Shown here one piece after another: positions 56,880 to 64,000 of a stretch of DNA of 64,000 bases. This DNA comes from Azorhizobium doebereinerae UFLA1-100 (lineage in GTDB: Bacteria; Pseudomonadota; Alphaproteobacteria; Rhizobiales; Xanthobacteraceae), in NCBI RefSeq assembly GCF_000473085.1, contig NZ_AXBA01000002.1, forward strand, positions 1-64,000, read 5' to 3'. The notes beneath the pieces are model-generated. The model was not told the origin of the DNA. It did not search any database and saw only the letters and a program-made list of their open reading frames with translations. The translations under genes were made by a program, and so were the position numbers. How positions within the stretch are numbered: the stretch's first letter is position 1; the number at the start of each line of letters is the position of its first letter.

Positions 56880-57671
56880 ATGCCGAGCTCTTCAGTTTGC
56901 CGATATGAGCATTTTGAAACGGATTGGTACCGGCGGTTGGCCGAGAAGATGGGTCTGGTCGGCTGGCTCCATCGAAAGCCCTGGGAATTCTGCATCATCG
57001 CAGCCGCACTTGAGGAGAGGGACATGCTCGGGCCCGGCCGCCGCGGCCTGGGCTTCGCCGTCGGCAAGGAGGTGTTGTCGTCCTATTTCGCTGCATGCGG
57101 CGTTGACGTGGTGGCCACTGACCTGGACCCCGCCAAGCTGGAGGCCAATTGGCTCCGGTACGGCCAGCACGCGAGTTCGCTCGACGCTCTCCACCACCCA
57201 AGCATCGTGGACCGCCAGACCTTTGACGCCCGGGTGTCGTTCCGCACTGCGGATATGCGCAAACTGGAGGACAGCTTGGGCGTCGGTAGTTACGATTTCC
57301 TATGGAGCGCTTGCGCGCTTGAGCATCTGGGGAGTTTGCGCGCCGGCATGGACTTCGTGCGCAACGCCATGCGATTTCTGAAGCCCGGCGGCATCGCGGT
57401 ACATACAACCGAGTATAACGTCGGATCAAACGTAAAGACGAAAACTCGGGGTCCATCGGTCATCTATCGGCGGCGGGATATGGAAGATCTCGAATATTCT
57501 CTCCGCCATCTTAGGTGCGGCTTGGAACCTATAGAATTCGATGCCGGGACGCATCATCACGACCTCAATTATGACGAGCCTCTGCGTCAGGTGGAGGGGC
57601 GCACACACCTAAAGCTGATGGGGCACGGCGATCTATTCACTTCCATGCTCATCGTGATCCGCAAAGGCTGA
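56880..57671 (+). CDS. Class I SAM-dependent methyltransferase (moron)
   Basis: About 263 residues: RKPWEFCIIAAALEE, GLGFAVGKE (SAM site, about 56-64), VVATDLDPAKLE and FLKPGGIAVHTTEY. Similar enzymes lie in polysaccharide or nucleotide-sugar loci. GGGGG precedes ATG 56880; ATG 56832 is an alternative 16 codons longer. With the next gene it forms an AT-richer pair between immunity and early operon, probably lysogenic conversion. Confidence 0.7.
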   Translation: MPSSSVCRYEHFETDWYRRLAEKMGLVGWLHRKPWEFCIIAAALEERDMLGPGRRGLGFAVGKEVLSSYFAACGVDVVATDLDPAKLEANWLRYGQHASSLDALHHPSIVDRQTFDARVSFRTADMRKLEDSLGVGSYDFLWSACALEHLGSLRAGMDFVRNAMRFLKPGGIAVHTTEYNVGSNVKTKTRGPSVIYRRRDMEDLEYSLRHLRCGLEPIEFDAGTHHHDLNYDEPLRQVEGRTHLKLMGHGDLFTSMLIVIRKG

Positions 57672-57856
57672 TTGATCAGAACGCGGACAGACGGAAGGGC
57701 CGCGACCCGCCGGTGGCTACGCTGCCTGCCGAACTGGCAACTTGCGCAGAGGTGGAGGCTTCGGCGCTGTTCAGCCGGCCACATATAGCTGAGATAGACA
57801 ATCCCAACCTGTTCCGCCAACATTCTCCGGGACCACGAGGCCCCGGGGAAGGCAAG

Positions 57857-58747
57857 ATGTCGTTCGTAAATCGGATTCTTAGAAAGTTTTCCAGGACGAG
57901 AGATAAAGTCGCCCGCATTACTCCATACCCAAGAAAACGATTTATTCCAACGAACGCATATCTTGGAAATGATACAGTCATTTCGCAATTATGGTACGGA
58001 GATGCAATCCTTTTGGATGCATCAGATCTGCATATATCCCCATCTGTATTGATGCTTGGAATATGGGAGCCACATATTACTCAGTTCATGATCGACAATC
58101 TCCATGAAGGAGACGTGTTCCTCGATGTCGGCGCGAACGTTGGATATTTCTCACTTTTGGCATCCAGGATCGTCCAAGCACAGGGGCTTGTGCTCGCATT
58201 CGAACCACAGGCAAGGTTGGCGAGGCTCGTGCGGGCCAGCCTTGAAATGAACGCCTACAAGCCGATCTCGTTCGTTCAGGCCATTGCCATCGGCGAACGA
58301 GAGGAAGTCGGCACCCTCGGCCACATGGCAAACTCCAGCGGTTCGTCGTCGCTCGAACCTGGTTTCGGCGACGGTAGCAGACCGGCGGACCAGGTCACTG
58401 TCGCGCGCCTGGACACAGCGATAGCTGAGGCTCAGGGGACGATCGGAAGGAGCATCACGCCTTCCATGATAAAAATTGACGTTGAAGGCTACGAGTATTC
58501 CGTGTGGCGCGGAATGCAACAGACGATTGCGTCTCTTGAAAAACTGACTGTGCTGATTGAGTTTTCGCCAGGGCGATACGTCTCACTGGGCCAGGATCCA
58601 TCGGCGTTCATCGCCGATATACGGTCACATGGATTTTCAATTTTCGCCCTCGATAATCACGGTGCGGAAACTCCATTCTGCGTCAGTTCGATTCCCGCGA
58701 TCATCGCGCGCAACGACTTCATAGACTTGGTGCTACGCAAGGGATGA
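57857..58747 (+). CDS. FkbM-family methyltransferase (moron)
   Basis: 296 residues. DVFLDVGANVGYFSLLA (SAM site, about 87-103), LAFEPQARLARLV and IKIDVEGYEYSVWRG are the hallmark motifs of FkbM methylases that O-methylate sugars. GGGGAAGG precedes ATG 57857. AT-rich relative to phage genes, suggesting recent acquisition. Could alter surface glycan of the lysogen. Confidence 0.8.
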   Translation: MSFVNRILRKFSRTRDKVARITPYPRKRFIPTNAYLGNDTVISQLWYGDAILLDASDLHISPSVLMLGIWEPHITQFMIDNLHEGDVFLDVGANVGYFSLLASRIVQAQGLVLAFEPQARLARLVRASLEMNAYKPISFVQAIAIGEREEVGTLGHMANSSGSSSLEPGFGDGSRPADQVTVARLDTAIAEAQGTIGRSITPSMIKIDVEGYEYSVWRGMQQTIASLEKLTVLIEFSPGRYVSLGQDPSAFIADIRSHGFSIFALDNHGAETPFCVSSIPAIIARNDFIDLVLRKG

Positions 58748-59458
58748 AATGGCACCGGATCGCGGTTGTGCATGATTCTGCTCCGCAACGTGGCATCAAG
58801 ATGCTGACGGGCCGGATTCATCTGGACAGATCCAGCCCGATCATGTGCGTCAGACTATCGATGGCGCCATTTCGCTGGTCGGACACCACTCCAGGCACGT
58901 CGCGCGTACAGATCATCCGATGACTTATTTCTGATGTTGTTCAAAAGACTATAACCGTCTTACAGGACACCTTGGAGTTTAGGTGTATCTCTCTTAGCTC
59001 ACTAGATTGCACGGGATGGCAGGAAACTCCCGGCGTGCATGCGGGCGCCTGGCCCTTCCGTCATCCCAGCATCTCGGCCGGAACGATCGTCATGCACGTC
59101 GGGGTCCCTGCCACAGCTCAGCTCGCTGAGTTGCTTTCGCTGCTGGCGAGCCACAGCCCTATGGGGCGCATCGCTGTGGCCTGACTCCGAATTCGTCCGC
59201 CGCGCCCTGCGTCGGGATCGCCCGCTTCGTTACGGGCTGAGCTCTGATCCGTCCCTTTTTCAGCCAGCGCCTCGGTAGCTCAAGCATCTCCCCAGCCCTA
59301 CACAGCCGGCACCCAACGCGGGGGAGAGAGGACGATTTTGTCGATCAGGCTTGGGCTTTTGACCCAGGCGGGATCCGCATCGTCCAGCTTCAGGGGTAGC
59401 CCCAGTCGATGGCTCGCTGCCGAATCGTCCCAGAGCACAGTACGCACATCGCTCAAAA
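58748..59458. other. Long gap without supported gene before early operon
   Basis: About 700 bases. A rightward frame at 58972-59184 and a leftward one near 59260-59481 are open, but neither has a ribosome site with a convincing protein. A hairpin GCCCG-cttcgtta-CGGGC at 59220-59236 lacks a T run. AT-rich stretch at 58920-58970. Possibly remains of a deleted gene. Confidence 0.5.
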
Positions 59459-59503
59459 ATCGCTACATGGCGTGTTGACATAAATCGCTACACTGCGTAG
59501 CGT
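59459..59503 (+). promoter_or_regulatory. CI-controlled promoter of rightward early operon
   Basis: -35 TTGACA (59475-59480), 17-base spacer, -10 TAGCGT (59498-59503). ATCGCTACA occurs at 59459-59467 and 59484-59492, and CGCTAC-N5-GTAGCG (59486-59502) covers the -10. The same motif is at the cro promoter, so CI should repress both arms. Confidence 0.75.
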
Positions 59504-59536
59504 TCGACCATCCAAGGGCAATGGATGGGGGTCGAG

Positions 59537-59734
59537 ATGAACGAAATCCTTCGGCAGATCCGGCGAGTGAAGGCCAAGGCCCGCACCGCCCATTACGACC
59601 GCCAGCGGGCCGAGGCCCGGTGCCACGGTCAGAAGCCGAGCAAGCGCACCCTGCGCATCCGGCATGCCCTCCAGAAGATCGAGGACGAGATCTTCGACCT
59701 CCAGGCCGACCTCGGCCAGGGTTGGCTGGCGTGA
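59537..59734 (+). CDS. Small basic early protein, 65 aa
   Basis: MNEILRQIRRVKAKARTAHY ... LQKIEDEIFDLQADLGQGWL. Arg/Lys-rich helical protein, the first gene after the CI-controlled promoter. Start ATG 59537 follows GTCGAG. Unknown. Confidence 0.5.
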   Translation: MNEILRQIRRVKAKARTAHYDRQRAEARCHGQKPSKRTLRIRHALQKIEDEIFDLQADLGQGWLA

Positions 59735-59928
59735 GCGCCGTCCAGGCCACGCGGCCCCACTCCACCGCCACCGCGCGGCGGCCCCGCCCCGGGGCTCTGC
59801 CGGATCTGCACCAGACCGAGGTCGCCCGTATCCTGGCCGCCGCCGTGGCGGCGCCGATGACCGAGGCGGAGTTGCGCGAGAACGACCGCTACGAAAACAC
59901 CGCCCACACCTTGTGGGGGGCATGGTGA
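59731..59928 (+). CDS. Small hypothetical early protein, 65 aa
   Basis: GTG 59731 overlaps the upstream stop (GTGA): MSAVQATRPHSTATARRPRP ... LRENDRYENTAHTLW. The stop overlaps the methylase start (TGATG). No family. Confidence 0.45.
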   Translation: MSAVQATRPHSTATARRPRPGALPDLHQTEVARILAAAVAAPMTEAELRENDRYENTAHTLWGAW

Positions 59929-60713
59929 TGCGAGTGTCCCAGGAACATCTGGCGCTGCTCAGCGTCTCCGAGATGAGCGGATCCGAGTTGCGCCTCTCGG
60001 GACAACTGGATCGCCAGACCTATATCGCCCTCGACAAGGTCCTGAAGGCCGCCGGCGGAAAATGGGACCGAAAGGCCAAGGGCCACGTCTTCGACGGCGA
60101 TGCCGCCGATGCGATCGAACCGATCCTGCTGACCGGCGAAGTCCAACGGGTGAAACAGGACTTCGGGCAGTTCGACACGCCGCCGGCGCTCGCCGCACGG
60201 TTGGTTGCCTTGGCGAAGATCGAGGCGGGCATGAAGGTGCTCGAGCCGAGCGCCGGAATTGGCAACATCGCCCTCGCCGCCGCGGCGTTCGGCGCGATGG
60301 TCATGTGCTACGAGATCGACGCCAAGCGCTGCGATGCGCTCGCGAAGGCAAGCGGCCGCGCCTTGTATTGCCTCGACATGGTGGTCCATCGCGACTTCCT
60401 CGGCGCCGATCCCGCGCCGGTCTATGACCGCGTGGTGATGAACCCACCGTTCGCGCGCCAGGCCGACATCGACCATGTGCGGCATGCAGCCAAGTTCCTG
60501 AAGCCCGGCGGCCGCCTCGTCGCGATCATGAGCGCCGGCATCTCCTTCCCAGGTGATCTCAAGGCCACGGCATTTCGCGAGTTCGTCGCCGAGCGCGGCG
60601 GCACGATCGCGGGCCTGCCGGCAGATTCCTTCAAGGCGGCAGGCACCAGCGTGAACACGGCCCTGGTTTTGTTCGATGCGCCGGCCTCGGTGCTCAACGC
60701 GAAGGGAGCCTGA
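59928..60713 (+). CDS. N6-adenine-type DNA methyltransferase
   Basis: 261 residues. KVLEPSAGIGNIALAAA (SAM motif, about 104-120), then catalytic NPPF in RVVMNPPFARQAD (172-175), KFLKPGGRLVAIMSAG. Arrangement as in phage class I N6-adenine methylases. N-terminal 80 residues hold a small domain with AAGGKWDRKAKGHVFDGD. It is expressed from the early CI-repressed promoter, so probably protects replicating phage DNA. Confidence 0.8.
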   Translation: MRVSQEHLALLSVSEMSGSELRLSGQLDRQTYIALDKVLKAAGGKWDRKAKGHVFDGDAADAIEPILLTGEVQRVKQDFGQFDTPPALAARLVALAKIEAGMKVLEPSAGIGNIALAAAAFGAMVMCYEIDAKRCDALAKASGRALYCLDMVVHRDFLGADPAPVYDRVVMNPPFARQADIDHVRHAAKFLKPGGRLVAIMSAGISFPGDLKATAFREFVAERGGTIAGLPADSFKAAGTSVNTALVLFDAPASVLNAKGA

Positions 60714-60718
60714 TCGTG

Positions 60719-60985
60719 ATGGGCTCGAAAGACAACCAGGGCGGCACCGCCTTCCCGATCGGGCAGGTGCTCCGCGATACCTACGGCGACAACGACACGA
60801 AGCACGTGACGCGGGTCGGCACCAACAAGCGCACGATCCGGATCATCGGCATCGAATCCGACGGGCGCTACCTCGCCGAGACGCTCACCGACATGCATGG
60901 CACCGCGCTGGATCACCCCCGCAAGACGCGGGTGAGTGAGAAGACCTTGCGCGCCGGATACGTGCCGATGGTGGAGGGCAAGTGA
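60719..60985 (+). CDS. Small hypothetical protein, 88 aa
   Basis: MGSKDNQGGTAFPIGQVLRD, KHVTRVGTNKRTIRIIGIES. Short beta-rich. GTG 60716 or ATG 60719 possible. Stop overlaps the next start (TGATG). Unknown. Confidence 0.5.
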   Translation: MGSKDNQGGTAFPIGQVLRDTYGDNDTKHVTRVGTNKRTIRIIGIESDGRYLAETLTDMHGTALDHPRKTRVSEKTLRAGYVPMVEGK

Positions 60986-61134
60986 TGCGCTCCGCCACCG
61001 TCATTCAGTTCCAGCCGCGCCTGCGCCCCATGCCGTCTCCGGTCGTCCTCGGCCTGCTCTGGTGGGCCACCTCCATCCAGATCGCCATGCTGCCGCTTGC
61101 GGTCGCGGCGGCGCTCACGAAGCGGGAGTGCTGA
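60985..61134 (+). CDS. Single-pass membrane peptide, 49 aa
   Basis: MRSATVIQFQPRLRPMPSPV, then VLGLLWWATSIQIAMLPLAV and ALTKREC. ATG 60985 is coupled to the previous stop. One membrane helix. Unknown. Confidence 0.45.
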   Translation: MRSATVIQFQPRLRPMPSPVVLGLLWWATSIQIAMLPLAVAAALTKREC

Positions 61135-61136
61135 CC

Positions 61137-61463
61137 ATGCAGAATCCTTCATGGCTCCCGATCCACGCCGTGCCGACCAAGATGGGCCGCGCGATGGACC
61201 TCGGTGGGGCCGATTGCAGCAACGTCGGCATCATGTTCGGGCCGACGCTGGGCGGCGAAGCCGACTTCAGGGAGAAGGCGGACTTTATCGTTCAGGCGAC
61301 CAATTCCTACGCCGATCTGATCGACACGCTCCAGCGCCTATCCGCGCTCTCCCCCGTGGCCGCGAATGCCCGCACCGCGTTGGACCTTCACAAGACCGTC
61401 AAGGTCATTGCGGACTGCGCCATTGAAAGGGCTTCAGTTCTCTCAAAGGCGGAGATCCGGTGA
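61137..61463 (+). CDS. Hypothetical protein, 108 aa
   Basis: MQNPSWLPIHAVPTKMGRAM, then a helical C-terminal half (YADLIDTLQRLSALSPVAAN). Unknown; in tight early operon. Confidence 0.5.
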   Translation: MQNPSWLPIHAVPTKMGRAMDLGGADCSNVGIMFGPTLGGEADFREKADFIVQATNSYADLIDTLQRLSALSPVAANARTALDLHKTVKVIADCAIERASVLSKAEIR

Positions 61464-61696
61464 TGCGCCGGCCGAGCCAGACCGCGATGGCGAAGCAGTG
61501 TGACCACTTCAACACCCGGCATCCTGTGGGATCGAAGGTGCGGGTGTGGACCGGCCTCCTGCATGACGGGCCGGGCAAGGTCGTCGAGGTCGCCTTGCCC
61601 GGCGCCTATGTCCTCAGCGGGCACACCGCCGTGGTCCAAGTCATCGGCGGGGGCGGCTGCGTCGCGCTCTCCCACGTTGAGCCGGCGGAGGTCTGA
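61463..61696 (+). CDS. Small beta-rich hypothetical protein, 77 aa
   Basis: MRRPSQTAMAKQCDHFNTRH, VGSKVRVWTGLLHDGPGKVV, an SH3-like layout (KVRVW....DGPGKVVEV...GAYVLSG), seen in small phage/bacterial proteins of unknown function. Confidence 0.5.
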   Translation: MRRPSQTAMAKQCDHFNTRHPVGSKVRVWTGLLHDGPGKVVEVALPGAYVLSGHTAVVQVIGGGGCVALSHVEPAEV

Positions 61697-61843
61697 ATGG
61701 ATCTCGTCATCATCGTCGTCCTGGCGGTCATCGCGATCTGCACGAGCATCGCAGCGCTCGGTTTCCTGACGGCGTGGTTCGTCGACTGCCTCCTCAAGGC
61801 GCGCCGCCAGCCCGACGGCAGCGACGATGGGAGCGGCGGCTGA
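61697..61843 (+). CDS. Single-pass membrane peptide, 48 aa
   Basis: MDLVIIVVLAVIAICTSIAA then LGFLTAWFVDCLLKARRQPD. One long membrane helix, basic C-terminus. Unknown. Confidence 0.45.
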   Translation: MDLVIIVVLAVIAICTSIAALGFLTAWFVDCLLKARRQPDGSDDGSGG

Positions 61844-62031
61844 TGAACACCCCGCTCCTCGACGACTTGGCGATCCCGATCCTGGTGATGGGGGAGCCGC
61901 GCATTCCGACATCGTGCTTCGCGCTCGCCGAGCAGGCGCTGCGAGACACCGCCACCACGATCGCCAAGGTGCAGTCGTTCCTCGCTGCCCACGAGCTCAA
62001 GAGAAAGGGATCCCGATATGCCCGGCCTTGA
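61843..62031 (+). CDS. Small hypothetical protein, 62 aa
   Basis: MNTPLLDDLAIPILVMGEPR ... TTIAKVQSFLAAHELKRKGS. Coupled at TGATG; overlaps next gene by 14 bases. Unknown. Confidence 0.45.
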   Translation: MNTPLLDDLAIPILVMGEPRIPTSCFALAEQALRDTATTIAKVQSFLAAHELKRKGSRYARP

Positions 62032-62455
62032 TGCCCTGATCTCCAATCCCGTCACGACCGCCGTCGCTTATGTCGTCGTCGCGCTGCTCGGCGTCTTTCT
62101 CGGGCTGTGGCGGAAGTGGAGCGTCAATACCGAGCTCCGCCACATGGTCGAGGAACAGCAGACGCTGATCGCGGACCTCGAGACGGCGCTCGACCTGGAG
62201 CGGTCGATGACACCGCCCATTGCATCCCAGCGCCCGACCTTCAGTGCCATCTCGCTTGGCGGCGCGGTCGCTGCGGTTGTTGAGCAGATGCCCCTGGACG
62301 AAGCGGCCCGCCGCGCCGCCGCGGCCGCCGAACTTCGACAGCGCGCGAACCGGCTCGTCAGCGAGGCGCTCGGGTTCCTCAAGGAGGCCGAAGCCTTCGA
62401 ACGGAATGCACCGGACGCCGATCCTGCCGTCGAAGACCTGCGCGCCGCCGAATAG
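62018..62455 (+). CDS. Membrane-anchored coiled-coil protein, 145 aa
   Basis: N-terminal membrane helix (TTAVAYVVVALLGVFLGLW), then coiled coil (TELRHMVEEQQTLIADLETA) and Ala-rich helix. Topology suggests an inner-membrane anchored helper. GAAAGGG precedes the ATG. Unknown. Confidence 0.5.
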   Translation: MPGLDALISNPVTTAVAYVVVALLGVFLGLWRKWSVNTELRHMVEEQQTLIADLETALDLERSMTPPIASQRPTFSAISLGGAVAAVVEQMPLDEAARRAAAAAELRQRANRLVSEALGFLKEAEAFERNAPDADPAVEDLRAAE

Positions 62456-62491
62456 CGCCCCTCCCCCGAAATCGAATCCCGAGGACGCCCC

Positions 62492-63826
62492 ATGAAAATC
62501 CTTCGCCTCTTGATCAACGACATCAAGCGCATCGTCGTCGCGGACATCTCGCCCGACGGCCACCTGGTTCAGCTCACCGGCAAGAACGGCTCCGGCAAGA
62601 CGTCCTGCCTGGATGCGCTGTGGTGGGCCATCGAAGGCGCGCGGCACATCCAGGCCGAGCCGATCCGGCATGGCGCCGACAGCGGGAAGATCGTCCTCGC
62701 CCTGGGCGACAAGCACGTGGAGATGACGGTCACGCGGACCTTCAGCCGGAAGAAGGACCCCGAGACGGGGGAGGAGCTGAAGCCGACCACGACGTTGAAG
62801 GTCGAGGCGGAGAGCGGCGCGCGGTTCCAGTCCGGGCAGGCCGTCATGGATGCCTTGGTCGGCGCTCTGACCATGGACCCGCTGGAGTTCCTCCGCAGCA
62901 AGCCCCAGGACCAGTTCAAGACGCTGCGCCAGTTCGTGCAGGGCGTGGACTTCGAGGAGATCGACCGCCAGAACAAGGCCGACTTCGATAACCGCACCGA
63001 CATCAACCGGAGCGCCAAGAACCTCCGGGCGCAGGCCGTGGGCATCGACGTGCCGGCCGGCACCCCGCAGGAGCGTGTCGACACCGCGGCCCTCGTGGAG
63101 GAACTGGACCAGGCCGGCGTCCACAACACGTTGATCGAGACCCGCAAGGCCCGGCGGGAGCAGGCCGCCGCCGACATCGTGCGGCAGTCCGAGATCGCGG
63201 CCGGATACCGGGATCATGCCGCCGAGCTGCGGCGCCAGGCGGATGAGGAAGATCGGAAGGCCGTGGAGCATGAAGCCTCGGTCGCTGACCTGCGCTTGAA
63301 GTTCGAGAGCGCGGAGCCGCTCCCCGAGCCCGTCGACACGACGTCGATCCGCCAGAAGATCGAGGCCGCCGCGCAGATCAATTCCGCCGTCGATGCGCGG
63401 ACGCGGCGGCAGGATCTGGAGGCCAAGGCCGCCAGCCTCGAGGAGGAGTCCATCCGGCTGACCAAGGTCATGGAGGACCGCAAGGAGGGCGTGAAGGAGA
63501 TCATCGCCGCGTCTGACATGCCGGTCCCCGGTATCGAGTTCGGTGACGGGTTTGTCCTTCTGAACGGCGTTCCTTTCGAACAGGCCTGCGATGCCCAGCA
63601 ACTGCGCGCCAGCATCGCCATCGCCATGGCCATGAGCCCGAAGCTGCGCGTCATTCGTGTCCGCGACGGCGATCGGCTCGACGACGATGGCATGCAGATC
63701 CTGCGGGAGATGGCTGAGAAGCACGACTTCCAGATCTGGATGGAACAGGTCAGGGGCGCCGGCCCGGCGGCCGTGGTGTTCGAGGACGGGACTGTGAAGG
63801 CCCCGGCCCTCCAGGCGGCGGAGTGA
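62492..63826 (+). CDS. SbcC/RecF-like AAA ATPase
   Basis: 444 residues. Walker A in LTGKNGSGKTSCLDALWWAI (30-38), long coiled coil in the middle, and an ABC-type C-terminus (QQLRASIAIAMAMSPKLRVI, then RVRDGDRLDDDGMQILREMA). The signature motif is degenerate (QLRASIAIA for LSGGE...). It resembles short phage SbcC/RecF-like proteins partnered with nucleases or recombinases. The next gene may be such a partner but is cut by the window edge. Confidence 0.75.
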   Translation: MKILRLLINDIKRIVVADISPDGHLVQLTGKNGSGKTSCLDALWWAIEGARHIQAEPIRHGADSGKIVLALGDKHVEMTVTRTFSRKKDPETGEELKPTTTLKVEAESGARFQSGQAVMDALVGALTMDPLEFLRSKPQDQFKTLRQFVQGVDFEEIDRQNKADFDNRTDINRSAKNLRAQAVGIDVPAGTPQERVDTAALVEELDQAGVHNTLIETRKARREQAAADIVRQSEIAAGYRDHAAELRRQADEEDRKAVEHEASVADLRLKFESAEPLPEPVDTTSIRQKIEAAAQINSAVDARTRRQDLEAKAASLEEESIRLTKVMEDRKEGVKEIIAASDMPVPGIEFGDGFVLLNGVPFEQACDAQQLRASIAIAMAMSPKLRVIRVRDGDRLDDDGMQILREMAEKHDFQIWMEQVRGAGPAAVVFEDGTVKAPALQAAE

Positions 63827-63831
63827 CATCC

Positions 63832-64000
63832 ATGCGCACCGACGACGAGATCATCGCCAGGGTCAAGGCCATCACGCCTCTGGATCACTTTGGCTTCAAG
63901 GCGAGCGACCTCGTCGCGACGCTCCCTTTCGAGACCGCATCGCAGTTCCTGGACCGGAATGCCAATGCCTGGTCATGGGAGCAGGCCCCGCGCGATGCCG
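63832..64000 (+). CDS. Partial early gene at right edge
   Basis: MRTDDEIIARVKAITPLDHF GFKASDLVATLPFETASQFL and on to the window edge. Helical. Five bases after the SbcC-like stop, so same operon. Family not determinable from this fragment. Confidence 0.6.
   Translation, partial: MRTDDEIIARVKAITPLDHFGFKASDLVATLPFETASQFLDRNANAWSWEQAPRDA

Larger units (their letters stand above)
1800..64000. mobile_element. Large prophage, left part (right end outside window)
   Basis: From about 1800 to the right edge every recognisable gene is phage-type: lysis, tail, head and packaging genes (leftward), replication and DNA modification genes (leftward), an immunity switch, and an early recombination operon (rightward). 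The left boundary is placed where an HTH gene of the late operon is truncated against the phasin-like gene. No integrase and no second attachment site are visible, so the length is at least 62 kb. The late operon carries a nonsense codon in terL and a frameshift in the tape measure gene. Confidence 0.85.

Noticed and set aside
58972-59184. Small rightward ORF of 70 codons
   Set aside because: No ribosome site and the sequence has no conserved feature. Placed in the gene-free gap.
59220-59236. Hairpin GCCCG-cttcgtta-CGGGC as a terminator
   Set aside because: The following bases lack a T run; the next T stretch is about 20 bases away.

Overview
The window is a GC-rich (about 65% by eye) alphaproteobacterial chromosome segment. 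A short host end (1 to about 1800) carries insertion-sequence debris, a conserved hypothetical gene and a phasin-like gene. The rest (about 1800 to 64000, continuing past the right edge) is one large prophage with an HK97-type head and a long, siphovirus-like tail. Host class is inferred from the phasin-like gene, the transposase types, a GcrA-family regulator inside the phage and the GC content. I cannot name the genus. No integrase or right attachment site is in the window, so only the left end of the prophage is visible, where a phage HTH gene is cut off against the phasin gene.

Layout. 1.8-28.1 kb is the leftward late operon. Read in transcription order (right to left) it holds terminase, portal, prohead protease, capsid, a GT9-like glycosyltransferase, connectors, tail terminator, tail tube, tail chaperones with a -1 slippery site, tape measure, tail tip, S74 fibre, lysozyme and holins. 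28.4-34.7 kb is a rightward run of small, mostly unrecognised genes; short GGGC/GCCC-type hairpins recur in its gaps. 34.8-54.6 kb is a leftward operon with HNH nuclease, DnaB-type helicase, Toprim primase, SNF2-like helicase, VRR-NUC nuclease, RuvC-like resolvase, MT-A70 methylase and GcrA-like regulator. It also holds a dense block of candidate DNA-modification genes: a GNAT/Mom-like protein, a DndC-like PAPS-reductase-family enzyme, a winged-helix protein, a ParB/Srx-like protein, a 704-aa C5-methyltransferase with eight internal repeats, and a Gp88-family Cys-rich protein. A small rightward moron sits inside this operon. 54.6-56.2 kb is the immunity region (cro-like gene, S24-type cI repressor, operators). 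56.3-58.7 kb holds two zinc-ribbon/hypothetical genes and two methyltransferase morons. 59.5-64 kb is a second early operon, rightward, with an N6-adenine-type methylase and an SbcC/RecF-like ATPase.

How it works together. The cro promoter and the 59.5 kb promoter share the same architecture: TTGACA/TTGACC, a 17-bp spacer and a TAGCG-containing -10 box overlapped by the motif ATCGCTACA or its complement. This makes CI control of both arms likely. The late operon carries two lesions: an in-frame TAG in the large terminase gene and a frameshift at a run of eight G in the tape measure gene. As sequenced, the prophage is probably defective for particle production unless these are sequencing errors or are recoded.
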